Positions 37,130 to 46,800 of a stretch of DNA of 64,000 nucleotides are shown here, one piece after another. Origin of the DNA: Mycteria americana (taxonomy: Eukaryota > Chordata > Aves > Ciconiiformes > Ciconiidae). Made by a program: the position numbers and the translations under genes. Each line of letters begins with the position of its first letter. The stretch's first letter is position 1. The DNA is taken from positions 11,462,001-11,526,000 of the forward strand of contig NC_134382.1 of NCBI RefSeq assembly GCF_035582795.1, given 5' to 3'. The notes beneath the pieces are model-generated. The model saw nothing but the letters and a program-made list of their open reading frames with translations, made no database searches and was not told where the DNA came from.

Positions 37130-37370
37130 CATGCATGCTTTTCCCACTGTATAAGCACAATGATATCTCAAAATCACCACACGGACCCGCAGTTCAGGCC
37201 AAGTGTTTGCTGGTAAGGCAATGTAATTGCACCACTTCTGAGGGTGCTACCACAGAGAACTGGGTCTCACACACACACAGGCAGCAGCCCCGAAATGTAC
37301 ACCAAGATGCATTAACACACAGAAGATGGCCAGAGGAGCAGGCCATGTCCTGCCCAGAAACTGGCTGAGA
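34851..37370. other. CAMTA1-VAMP3 intergenic region
   Basis: I find no gene here. One degraded solo LTR (36374-36923) and a poly-A run (37103-37121) are the only recognisable elements. ORFs of up to about 120-170 codons at 36426-37216 overlap the LTR or simple sequence and are not credible genes. Confidence 0.65.
36374..36923 (-). mobile_element. Solo LTR, copy 2 (degraded)
   Basis: It has the same layout as copies 1 and 3: a CATCGTGG start (TG end mutated), AAGTAAGCACCAACCAGCTG, a GATAAAGACAGTTTCATAA block, GTGGAATAGTCCTTTGGTCT, and an end near CCCAGTACA. Sense is therefore also minus. It is the most diverged of the three, with no matching target duplication. It lies between CAMTA1 and VAMP3, about 1.2 kb upstream of the VAMP3 CpG island. 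Confidence 0.8.
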
Positions 37371-37373
37371 GCG

Positions 37374-37500
37374 GGGGGGGAGGTGGGGGGTGGGGTGGGT
37401 GGGGGAGAGTGTGTGTGTGTGTGGACGGGGGGGGGGGGGGGGGGGGAGTGTGTGTGTGTGGAGAGTGGGGGGAGAGACAGAGAGTGTGTGTGTGTGCATG
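37374..37500 (+). repeat. G-run and GT microsatellite mosaic
   Basis: The stretch alternates G runs (20 consecutive G at 37427-37446) with (GT)n and short AG repeats. Multiple runs of three or more G make it a strong G-quadruplex candidate. It abuts the upstream edge of the VAMP3 CpG island. Confidence 0.85.
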
Positions 37501-38064
37501 TGTAGCGCCCATTGCACTACACCGGTACCAAGGATACTGGCCTGCCCCACACGCACAGGCCGGTATCAGGGACGCTGCTGAAGAGCAGCACAGCCGGCCT
37601 CGCCACGTCCCGGCACCCCCCCGCCCCAGACACCCCCCCACCAGAAGAGCCCGCGCAGCAACACCACCGCACCGCTGCAGCGGAAGGGAGCCCTCTCCTG
37701 CAGCCTCCCCCGGCCCGCCCGCCCCACCAGGTCCTGCCTCAGTCAGGTCCAGGCCCGCGTGCCCGCCCGCGGCCCGGCGGGCGGCCTGGCCCCAGCCCCC
37801 TCGTGCACTGCCGCTGCCAACACCCGCCCGCCCGGGGCCGGCTCCTCTCAGGGCGCAGCGGGACGAAACGGGGGCGGGGGGCGAGGGGTGGTGAAGGACA
37901 CGCCCCCCCCGCAGCGCCCGGCGCGGCGGTGACAGCCCCCCCCCCCGGGGGGCTCGCGCCGCACCCCCGACGGCGGCCCCGCCCACTCGCTGCCCCCGCC
38001 CTGCCCCGGGGGCGCGGCCTCCGGGCGACGCCCTGTTGGGGCGTGGTTTCCCCAGGGCCCGCCC

Positions 38065-38105
38065 GGGGCGCCCAGGCCCCGCCCCGGGGCGCCCAGACCC
38101 CGCCC
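38065..38105. repeat. 21-bp GC-box tandem repeat in VAMP3 promoter
   Basis: GGGGCGCCCAGGCCCCGCCC (38065-38084) is repeated as GGGGCGCCCAGACCCCGCCC (38086-38105) with one mismatch. Each unit carries one GC box. It lies 104-144 bp before the start codon. Confidence 0.85.
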
Positions 38106-38208
38106 GGGTTGGTCGTCACATCCCGGGCGCCGCCGGAGCTGCGCGCACTTCCTGTTGGGAGCCGCCCGGACGCCCTCGCCTGCAGCGGTCCGACCCCCCT
38201 CCGGCAGG

Positions 38209-38210
38209 AT
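38209..38210 (+). CDS. VAMP3: VAMP3 exon 1 coding part: first two bases of the start codon
   Basis: Exon 1 is 5'UTR plus AT, followed directly by the donor GTGAGTG. The G that completes ATG is the first base of exon 2 (39721). The donor cannot be moved by one base without losing GT, and exon 2 continues in frame as SASIPGSS, so the split start codon is the only consistent reading. The transcription start is not determined. Confidence 0.85.
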
Positions 38211-41200
38211 GTGAGTGTGGGCCGCGGCGCGCCTCGGGGGACGCCCGCCGGCGGGGAAGCTGGGGAGCGGCGGTGGGCCCGGCAGAGCCGGCTGCGCCCG
38301 GGCGGGCGGCGGCGGCGGGAGCAGGGGCAGGCCTGCTGCGTAGCGCGGGCGGCCCGGCCCCGCCTGGCCTGGCCCGGCCCGGCCCGCCGGTGGCGCCTGG
38401 GTGCCCCTGGGACGGCGCCGCCCGCGGGCGGGGGCCTCCGGGAGCGGCTGCGCGTGGAGTCGCGAGGGGCGGCCGGTGGCGGGAGGCCGGGCCTAGCCGT
38501 CCCTTGGGCCGCACGGCCTGAGCCGCTGCTCGGGCCGGGTACCAGGGCGTGTGGGTTCTGCTCGGGCGGGCCGTGCTTCCTGGCGGCTCTGTGGTCATCG
38601 GGGCGGAGTTCCACCAGCCCCGGGCGTCCCTCTGCAAGCACTGCCCGCCTAGCCAGAGCACCGAGGGAGAGCTGTCTGGTGACTGGTTTGTTGCTGTGCT
38701 GGGAACCTCTGCTCTCAGGAAGAGGCTTCACTTCCGAGACTCCAGTCTGGGACCAGCACGGAAGGGAGACTGAAGTGCCAAAACAGAGGAGCAGTTATAT
38801 TGTATTGTGCATGGACTGCTCTTGAGCCTTGTCACAGGCTTCTGGGTCTGCTTGTTGTGCGTGTATACGTTTGTTTGTGCTAAATGTAAATTAGAAGTCA
38901 CTGTGCAAATGCATAAATGTAGCCAATACTCGGATTCAGCTCTTTTGAGTATCAGGAGGCACTAAGCAGTGCGTGCTTCTGATGCAGAGGAAATGAAAAC
39001 ACAGAGAAGCAAATTGAGTACAGACAGTTCTAGAAATACATGACAAAAACTTGGTGAAGGAGTGAAAAGGGTGTGAGAAGTATGTTCAGAGGCTCTTGCA
39101 TCCATTACAAAGATGCAGGGTGTTGCAGCTGGTAATAAGAACTTAACTGCCTAAGGTTATGAGTTCAAAGCTGACCAGAGGTAGATTGATGTATGTGCTG
39201 AATGCTTTTTCTTTCTTGTGCTTTCTCTTGCTCCGTGTCAACTGTTTCAAAAGAATAGAGATAGAGGCAACTGCTGGAAGAGCATGTAGTTAGAATAACC
39301 ATTCAGTTTCTGTAGTTAATTTTTTGTAAACTACTGTAGCTTGAAGCATAGTATTTGTGTTCATATGGAAAAACAAGAGCACCCCTGAGCCCAAACTCTT
39401 GAATGTTTGAGCCCTATGAGCTATTGTAGGAGTTGTCATATGCCTTATTGTAAACTATAGTATTAGCAAGCCACTGCTGTCTTTTAGCACATCAAGCAAT
39501 TTGTTGGCAAGATGTTGGGACGCTGCATGACTTAAACCTATTGTCAGCTGTGAAAAGATTGCTTCTCCAGTAGGAAACTGCCCCATATTTATTCCAAGGA
39601 TACAAGTTCCCTGTTTTCAGGAATGTCAGATAACTTGTGTACTCTAAGCATATCCATATAAAACTAAAACCACAACCTATTGAAAGCTAAACAGAATAAT
39701 GATGACTTTCTTTACTGCAGGTCAGCCAGTATCCCTGGAAGCTCAAATGTGGCTGCTGGCAGTAATCGTCGTCTTCAGCAGACTCAACACCAAGTAGATG
39801 AGGTAAAAGTCTGGTTTGATAGCATTATCCTTCAGGAAACCTCTATAACTAGAAGGGATATTTTGGCCAAAGCAGTTTCCCCTTCATTATGTGAAAGGGA
39901 AGCCTAGTACCAGTCAGCTTGCTTTATTATACTTTATTATACTTGCGTCACCTTAACTCTTGCAAAGGTTAAAAAAAAAAAAAAAAAAATGCATTTAGCT
40001 GGAGTGGGGAAGTAGAGAGAAGTTACCAGTGTCCAAGCATTAGCTGCAAACTCAGTACTTGAGTATTTGGCATAAGTAAAGATAAAAACCTTTGTTCTTA
40101 CAGAGAACAAGCTTTTTTTCTCAGTAGTGATGAAGGCTGCCTACCAAATATGACATGTCCAGATTCCAGGGGAGTCCAAAAGCCAGGCTGGCTACCGACA
40201 GTATCTTTTGGCACGTGGCTGACTATCATGTTTATATGCCTCAACTTCTGAGTCAGGAATAATTTCCCAGGTTTAAGGGAATGCCAGTGCAACTGGCACT
40301 ACTGACATTTTAAAGTAGGTATTGGGGGCTTCCAGCTGCAGGTGATTTTCACAGTTTTGTTTAAGCTTGTGACTGGATATACTAAAAGGCAATAGCTCCT
40401 ACTTCTGAGAAGAGAACATTAAGAGTACCATGCGTTGCTATCTGTTGCCTGCAGTGAAGCTCCACAATGGGTGATACAACTGATAACTTACTGTAAGCAT
40501 TAAACTGATGTAGGTTGTTGACATCATGAGAGTGAATGTGGACAAGGTATTGGAGCGAGATCAGAAGCTGTCGGAGTTGGATGACCGTGCTGATGCACTG
40601 CAAGCGGGAGCTTCCCAGTTTGAGGCCAGTGCAGCCAAGCTGAAAAGAAAGTATTGGTGGAAGAACTGTAAGGTAACCATGGCTTGTATACTTACACTAT
40701 GCAGTATTGCAGTTAACACTATTGCGATCGACATCTCAAAAGGCAGAAGTAGAAGTGACTTTAGCCAATGTTATTTACGTTATAGCATCTATTTTTCAAA
40801 CATGGCATAATGGTTCAGTGAAGTAACCAAAAGCTGGATTACCAGCCGTGCTGCTTGATGCAAGACCTTGTCTAAGATGGTCATGGCCAGAGGGAAACAC
40901 CTCAGTAATCTGAGGCTTTGGGGAACAGGAAGAAAAAGGCCAAAAATGCATAGGTTGCATTAACGTGCAGGAAGTATTAGAAGAGGCTCACTCAGACTCC
41001 TGTACTTGTAGCTGTTGTCAAAGGTTCGAATCTTCTTTGGTCAGCAACAGAGACAGTGAAAGATGTGGTATAGGGTAAGGATAGAAATGACGTTTAATAG
41101 TTCTTCACTCCTGCTTGTGTAGTCACCTGAGACAGGCTTTGCATGGAGGCACAATGGAAAAGAACCTGCTGGTCTACTTTGCCTGTGTGCGCAGCCTGCC

Positions 41201-42232
41201 ATCTCTGGGTGGTAATGGTGAATCAAGCTCGCTTACTGAAGAAGTTTTACTTGCCATGTTGGATGTAGGACATGGTGCAAAAGTACCTTGCAGGGGCTGC
41301 TTTCCTGTACCCTAAAGGCCAGTTAATGCTATGCATAGTTTGTAGTAAGTGTTGTGTGGCTTTTTTCACAGATGTGGGCCATATTGATAGCTGTTGTTCT
41401 CATTATCATCATCATCATTATTGGTAAGTTTCACCAAAATGGGGATTTCTTGTGGAGTTGGAATAGATGGTGTTAATTCACTGACTGGTACAGTTTAAAC
41501 AAAGCCAGGATACTCAAATGAAAGTATATATAATGTTAATTTGAAATAGCAGTGACTGCTTTAACAACTGTTGCCTGCAATGAATGGTAACCTGTGACCA
41601 CTGTGGCAGCTCCTGTAGCTGAATCCTGGATGCCTATGCAGAGTGGAGCAGGTGAAAGTGAAAATAGCAAGGGCTTAAAACCAAGTTTGTTCCTGGTCTC
41701 TACAGCTGCGTGTTGCAGAAGTATGAGGAGAAATACCATATGCCTCCCTTGCCTGAGAACAGTTTTTCCTCTGCCCCAGCTTCTTGCTAGATGAATCCTT
41801 TTTGGTGTGGCAGTTCCACGTGCACCGCCATAGTGGATAGGCTTTTGTCAAAAAGACTTTGTCGCTGGGTGAAGTGATACTAAGGTTGGGTCAGGATAGC
41901 GAGCCAGGAACGTGCAGTTCAGTCTTTGGTTTGAATTCCTATGTAATCCCCAAGTATTTCATGGGAGGGCAAAGTTTGTTTGTGCTGTAATACAGTAACA
42001 AACACTGCAGTAACCACTGGCAACAGATACATAGTCTGAGAAATGCCAGTGTGGAAGCACAAAGGAAAACTAAAACTAGGAAAACCAACATAGGTAAAGA
42101 GGGATTTAAGAGTTACCTATCTCTAGTGTCTTAAATTCTTAAAATGCAGGATTGTTACAGTGAGGGGCTGTAGGAGACTGTCCTTTGTCCAACTCTTTTC
42201 TTCTTTTTGTAGTCTGGAGTGTGTCTTCCTGA
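38209..42232 (+). CDS. VAMP3: Vesicle-associated membrane protein 3 (cellubrevin), complete, 5 exons
   Basis: VAMP3 is the R-SNARE of recycling and early endosomes. It pairs with Qa/Qbc SNAREs such as syntaxin-4 and SNAP-23 for constitutive exocytosis and endosome fusion. The coding segments are 38209-38210, 39721-39802, 40514-40672, 41372-41423 and 42213-42232, giving 104 residues (human has 100). The variable N-terminus is [16 protein letters not shown]. The SNARE motif spans about residues 18-79 with the zero-layer Arg at 43 (LERDQKL). [10 protein letters not shown] precedes a tail anchor at 82-100 rich in Ile. The protein ends VWSVSS. VAMP2 and VAMP1 share the SNARE core, but the N-terminus, the W-W-K-N-C-K membrane anchor and the neighbouring PER3 indicate VAMP3. 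Confidence 0.97.
38211..39720 (+). other. VAMP3 intron 1
   Basis: The first 400 bp belong to the CpG island; the rest is unique sequence. I see no other gene or transposon. The donor GTGAGTG is strong and the acceptor is TTTACTGCAG. Confidence 0.8.
39721..39802 (+). CDS. VAMP3: VAMP3 exon 2, N-terminal region and start of SNARE motif
   Basis: It begins with the G of the start codon and encodes [20 protein letters not shown] and TQHQVDE, ending in phase 0 at GAG|GTAAAA. The Ala/Gly/Ser-rich head precedes the conserved RRLQQTQ start of the R-SNARE helix. Confidence 0.95.
40514..40672 (+). CDS. VAMP3: VAMP3 exon 3, SNARE core
   Basis: Acceptor TGATGTAG, donor AAG|GTAACC, 53 codons. It encodes [20 protein letters not shown] through the juxtamembrane [10 protein letters not shown]. 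All heptad layer residues and the central Arg look intact, identical in this core to vertebrate VAMP2/3 as remembered. Confidence 0.97.
41372..41423 (+). CDS. VAMP3: VAMP3 exon 4, membrane anchor
   Basis: Acceptor TTTCACAG, donor ATTG|GTAAGT. It encodes [17 protein letters not shown], the hydrophobic tail anchor; the Ile run comes from an ATC/ATT repeat. Confidence 0.95.
42213..42232 (+). CDS. VAMP3: VAMP3 exon 5, C-terminus
   Basis: Acceptor TTTTTGTAG. TC completes the split Val codon, then WSVSS and TGA at 42230-42232, matching the VWVVSS-type ending of mammalian VAMP3. Confidence 0.94.
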
Positions 42233-42420
42233 GTTACAGGCAGAAACTCAAATCAACTGAAGGTGCCCATCTTCAGCCTCTCCACTTCAAACCTGCTGTA
42301 TTTTCAGCCCGTTTGCTGCTGTTGAAAGCAAAACTGTTTTGATTACTGAAATGTTAGCTGCCTTTACCTGGTTGCCTTACAACACTCCTGTCATAAATTA
42401 CTAACGAGCACAGCCCACCA
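42233..42420 (+). other. VAMP3: VAMP3 3'UTR (short form, inferred)
   Basis: Fewer than 200 bp separate the VAMP3 stop from the PER3 CpG island. The only polyadenylation-like hexamers are the variant CATAAA at 42392-42397 and a canonical AATAAA at 42986-42991, which lies inside the PER3 promoter. Which of them is used cannot be decided from sequence. Confidence 0.5.
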
Positions 42421-42885
42421 CTTCCACAGTGCCTTGAGGAACCGGGGCGCAGGCCTGGCGAGGAGGATGTGGCTCTCGAATCTCTGCCGTCGGTGCTGTG
42501 ACGGGCCCCCGGCTCGGCGCGCGGTGTTGGGATTTACCCTCCGTCCTCCTCGCCTGCCTGCCCCTCCGCGGTGCCGGTGCGGGGCTCGCTCTGCGAACGC
42601 CCTGCCTGCTGACGCGTGCCTTGCCGGGAGCGCCCCGGGCTCTCCCCCGCTAGCCCTGATGAAGCGGTAGCTCTTGGCGGCGGAAGCGCCCGCCGCCCCG
42701 CCGAGCGCTAACGCCGAACGCGCGCGGGCGCCGCGTCGCTGTCTCCGTCTCCGCCGGGAAGGAGCTGCCCCGCTGCACCCCTCCCGCTTCACCGAAGACG
42801 ACGGCACCGCGGAGCGCCGGGCCCGTCTCCGGCCCATGGGCCGCGCCGCGCCGCCGGCCGCTCTCGCCCGGCGGGGGCGGCACCG

Positions 42886-42891
42886 CACGTG
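42886..42891 (+). promoter_or_regulatory. PER3: E-box CACGTG (distal)
   Basis: A perfect canonical E-box with context CCGCACGTGGCG, 158 bp upstream of the second one. It is a candidate CLOCK:BMAL1 site; USF or MYC-family factors recognise the same core. Confidence 0.6.
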
Positions 42892-43043
42892 GCGGCGGGC
42901 AGGCGCACGCACGGGGGCTGCGTGCGGCGGCGCGTGAGGGGCGGGCCGCTGCCCCCGCGGCCGCCCGCCCCGCGCCCTCCCCTCCAATAAAGTGGCTCGG
43001 ATCCGGCTCCGCCTCCTCCTCTCTCCGGCGGGCGGGGCGCGCG

Positions 43044-43049
43044 CACGTG
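43044..43049 (+). promoter_or_regulatory. PER3: E-box CACGTG (proximal)
   Basis: A perfect E-box with context GCGCACGTGGCC, close to the inferred PER3 transcription start and 47 bp before the D-box. This fits circadian control of PER3, but occupancy is inferred. Confidence 0.65.
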
Positions 43050-43209
43050 GCCGAGGTGTGTGGGAGCGGGGCCGCCGCGTGCGGCCGCCGTTACGTAACC
43101 GCGCGGCGCTGGGGCGGGGGCGCGGCGCCTCAGGGCGGCCTGAGGCGGGCCCCGCTCGGCAACCGGTGCTCCCCGGCGGGGCTGGCGCGTCCCTCCCTGC
43201 CCGGCGCAG
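43050..43209 (+). other. PER3: Putative PER3 non-coding exon 1 (start uncertain)
   Basis: A good donor, GGCGCAG|GTAGGG, ends at 43209 and a good acceptor, TTCTCCCTGCAG, ends at 43475. Together they define a 266-nt 5'UTR intron. Mammalian PER genes have a non-coding first exon, so the arrangement is plausible. The 5' end here is a guess. Confidence 0.4.
43091..43098 (+). promoter_or_regulatory. PER3: D-box TTACGTAA
   Basis: This is the perfect palindromic site for PAR-bZIP activators (DBP, TEF, HLF) and the repressor NFIL3/E4BP4, embedded in otherwise GC-only sequence. D-box control of Per3 is established in mammals, so this is probably a conserved input. Confidence 0.7.
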
Positions 43210-43593
43210 GTAGGGCCCGGGGTCGGCGGGAGGGGCGCGGCCTGCGGGGGGCGGCGGAGGGGTTGGAGGGCGGGAAGGCGAAGCGGCGGCCGCCCGGGAG
43301 CGGCCGGGGGCTGCTCCTGCTGGCCGAAGGCGCTGCCTGCCCGGAAGAAGAGGGGGCGCGTGCCGGAGAGTAGTGCCGGAGGAGGAGAACCAGCCCAAGG
43401 GACCGGCCGGCGCCGCAGCGAGGGGGGGCTCGCTCCTCCCGCCTCCCCTTGAGGCGGCGTTTGTTCTCCCTGCAGAAGGCTCGCCAGGCCCGTCTCCTGC
43501 ACCGGAGGTCCAGGGGCTGAACGGAGGGTCCGTACGGAGGAGCCCGGCCGCGGCCGTCGAGGCCCCTGCCCTGTAGCGTTCTGCGGATCGGAG

Positions 43594-43877
43594 ATGGACG
43601 TGGGCGAACTCCGAGGCGGCAGCTCGGAACACGGCGCGAATTGGTCACCGGCTGCCGGGGCTGCGGACGAGCGGGAGGAGGCGTTCAGCCCCGCCGGCTC
43701 GGGGAGGCGGGAGGGGGAGCATCGGGGGGGCGCGGGCCTGCGTTGCGCGGCGTATGCGGGAACCGGCTCCCGCGGGAAACGGTTTAACGGGCCGAACTCC
43801 GGCAGAACTGATTTCTGCAGCTGCGAGTCGAGTGGCTGTTCAGCTGGAAGTTTCGTGGGGCAAAGCAAAGCTACCAG
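43594..43877 (+). CDS. PER3: PER3 exon 2, N-terminus with start codon
   Basis: The ATG at 43594 sits in a fair context (GAGATGG), with no upstream ATG in the inferred exon starting at 43476. The exon encodes [19 protein letters not shown] and a Gly/Arg/Ser-rich stretch, ending in [16 protein letters not shown] at ACCAG|GTAACT. The split AG|T gives Ser and joins exon 3 in frame as [10 protein letters not shown]. The N-terminus of PER proteins is poorly conserved, so the start rests on frame and context rather than similarity. CpG-rich composition is as expected from the island. Confidence 0.75.
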
Positions 43878-46800
43878 GTAACTCTCGATAGCGGGTAGGA
43901 CTGGTGGTCCTGTTGCTCGACTTGACGTGCTTAACTTCAGCAGGGCTGGAGTCGGAACCAAGGGCCTGGTGTAGCTGTGCCCCAGCGCTCTCCTCAGGCT
44001 CGCTCCCTTCAGCGCACCAAGGAAGCTTGCCTGAATCACACGCCGTCATGTTCTTAATGGTCTGGCATGTAGATTAGAGTGCTGCTGCATGGCTCCCCAT
44101 AAGCTGTTTGCCTTATTGCTGGGTTGGCTGATCCAGATACGTCATTGACCCTTTTGTGGCTTCTATATATACTTAATCTAAAGACCGCATTTGGCAGTAG
44201 TAAAGCAGAAATTACTTAAATAATATTTTCCCCGAAGGTTCAGAAATCCAATGAGGTGCTGATTTCTTTTTTAATTTAATTTTAAAAAAGCAGTTAAAGA
44301 GCTATAGTTTATGCAATGTTGAACTGGCATGTAAAGTTAACATGCAATACTTGAACTTAATTTAGTGATTTATATAGTAAGAGTATGAAGCTAATAAAAA
44401 TGCCAAATGGACAAAAGTTATTTAAAATAATGGTGTTCACATCTCATCTATAGGATTAGAATCAGTCTGTGTTTTGAGGATATTGAGTGCTTATTTTTCA
44501 GTCAGTGAAATAAGCAAAAGTAAGAAGAGGGAGATTTTGCTTGTTAATAACCTTGCAGCTGTTGAGGCCAATGACTCTCTTAAAAGTATAATGAAGACTC
44601 CTGAATCACGTGAGGAATGAAATATTTGCATCAGGTGTATTTTGAGGGCCTCATGTTTCCCTGAAGTGCTTATAATCAGATGCAGACTTCAAGGCTAGAA
44701 AGACTTCTATACATAAAGAATCAACATATATTCATGATTTTAATACCAGTGAAATTTAGAAAATCTAGAGTAAAAATCAGCTTATTTTTAGTTGCTAAGC
44801 ATCTTAGCAAGCAGATTGGTTATAATGTGACGTTGCCATCCATGACATGTTGGAGTTGGAAAGGAGGAAGGTAGAGGCGAAAAGATTAGGTAGCAAAGAA
44901 GTGAGAAAGATACAACAGGAAATATAGTGAATGAGCATTAGGACACTTCTGGATATTCTGTGACTCTGCGGCCAAGCCCATAAAATGTTAATTTAGTGAA
45001 TAATTTTAAGTAGTTGATAGAAAAGAAGCTCCTATACCAGAAGTCTCTGGTAAAGTTTAACTGCTGTTTTACAGTGAGCAGCTGAGTTGGAGCCAGTCTC
45101 ACCGAGATCTGATGATGATGATCCAAGAAATGAAAAGGTGTTTGCCTGAAGAGAGAAGGAGTTCCAGCAAGCCCAGTACCATCAGTGCTCTCAACTATGC
45201 CTTGCAGTGTGTCCAACAGATCCAAGGTATATGTGGAAAAAATCTGGAAGCGTAGAAGCTATGCAGCAGCTTGGTTTGAATAGACATGTCTGGCAACAAA
45301 TAACATTAAAACAAATGAAAGCATTCCAGTTATCCTGCAAACAATTGACTTTCTGAAGCACAGTTTTGTTTTGTGGGGTTTTTTTTAATAATCATGTTAT
45401 CTTTCCTATCAAAATGCCCACTTACTGCTTCTCTTTTCTTCAGAATCCTATAGCTAATAGGTGTCTACTGATAACTTCCTGTGTGTATTGAAAAAATGGC
45501 ATTCCCGTTCCACTTTGAAAAATTATTGGACAGTCTGTGTTTTCCAACAGAACTAAGTAGCTAAAATTGCTCTTTTGCCATCATGTTCTGTCCTTTCCCC
45601 TTCCTCATGCTTGTTTTCTGTAACATAAATAGGTCACTCCAATAGTATAATCAATATTCCTTTTTCCTTTGTCACTACACAGACCTTCCTCATCTCACCT
45701 TGGACTTCACCAAAAAGATGGCAAAAGTACAAGGGCTGTAAGAAATACTTTCAAAATAGTCTCCTTACTGACTTCCTTGTGTTTGTTTTGCTTTTCCTGT
45801 TTTTTTTCTTTTCAATTAGCAAACAATGACTTTTTCCAGGCTCTGAATGACCGAAGAGTGTTTCAGGCAGATGCGATGACATACAGCATAGAAGAGTTGG
45901 TGGCAGTTGCATCTGAACACACTCCAAAAAACACTGTAAGGAATTCAGGCACATTCAAGGGGTTAATCACTTGCTGTTTCACTCTCTACTTAGTCTCCTT
46001 ACATCATTTTGTGGAAATAGAATGTGTAAAATTGAAAAGCCTTTAAGTTTTAGCCAGAGACAGGCCTTTGTGTTTTTAAAGGTAGATCAAGACTACTTCT
46101 TATCTGTGCTGACCCAACAGCAGTAAGTGAAGAAATACCTATTCTTCTTTTTTTCTTTTTTTTGCCAGAAGCAACAAATACCTCTTTGAGAATCTAATTT
46201 GAGAACTCATTTACAGCATAGTAATCTCTTGAGACAGACTTAGCAGAATGTTTTCAAAGCTGATCAAGTCCATAGTTGTGAGGGACTTTGGTTTCTATTT
46301 GTACTCCTGGATTTAATTTTTTTTTTTTCTTGGTTTGCAGTATGTGTCATGCTTTCTGGCTCTGCTTCAAAGAAAAGAGCGTTTCTTGAGATTCAGTACT
46401 GTTAGATGCTGTATCAGAAACTGCAAATGCTTCCTACTTGAAAAGTTCTGAGAGTATTTTTGTATGTGGAATTGTGGTGAATACTCTGAAATTTGGGGAG
46501 AAGTGTGTGGGGTGATAACCAGTCATTCTGGACAATGGCAAGCATCGCTGTAGTCTGTTTCAGTTTTGATATTGCAGTCTTACTAGCATTTGTAGATCAT
46601 GAGTAAGCTACTATAGCATTGGAGATTGTCGTAGCTCATGCACAACTTTAATTGGACGCTAACTTAAGGACACATTTTTGAACCTCTGTCTTAGGTTGTG
46701 GTGTGTGGTGGTTTTGGGTGGGTGTGTTGGTTGGTTTGTTTTGGGGTTGTTTTGGTTTTTTATCCTTTCAATATTGCTACCGTGTGTTGGGGGAGGATTG

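Larger units (their letters stand above)
37501..38620 (+). promoter_or_regulatory. VAMP3: VAMP3 CpG island and promoter
   Basis: The stretch is extremely GC-rich with dense CpG and surrounds VAMP3 exon 1. It contains several CCCCGCCC GC boxes (Sp1 type), two of them in a 21-bp tandem unit at 38065-38105, and an ACTTCCTG ETS-type site at 38147-38154 about 60 bp upstream of the start codon. No TATA box is seen. These are properties of a TATA-less housekeeping promoter, which fits a ubiquitously expressed SNARE. The long ORFs on both strands are GC-rich artefacts. Confidence 0.75.
42420..43880 (+). promoter_or_regulatory. PER3: PER3 CpG island and promoter
   Basis: This is a dense CpG, GC-rich block ahead of and including the first PER3 exons. 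It carries two perfect CACGTG E-boxes (42886 and 43044), a perfect TTACGTAA D-box (43091) and a CCAAT motif (42984-42988). The likely transcription start is between about 43050 and 43200, before a plausible donor at 43209. E-boxes and D-boxes are the known binding sites for CLOCK:BMAL1 and for DBP/TEF/HLF versus NFIL3 in PER genes. Confidence 0.8.

Noticed and set aside
37512-38825. 437-codon + strand ORF (and 330-codon minus ORF 37739-38731)
   Set aside because: They run through the VAMP3 CpG island, where GC-rich sequence lacks stops. The composition is Pro/Arg/Gly/Ala only, no domain is seen, and VAMP3 exon 1 lies inside.
39140-39180. MIR- or tRNA-like phrase (ACTGCCTAAGGTTATGAG) in VAMP3 intron 1
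   Set aside because: Similarity is too short and weak to call an element by eye.
41023-41032. GGTTCGAATC, a tRNA B-box-like sequence in VAMP3 intron 3
   Set aside because: No A-box or cloverleaf upstream at the proper distance; at most a decayed SINE fragment.
42391-44039. Minus-strand ORFs of 413 and 416 codons over the PER3 promoter
   Set aside because: Same artefact of the CpG island: Arg/Pro/Ala-rich shadows of a region explained by the PER3 promoter and exon 2.
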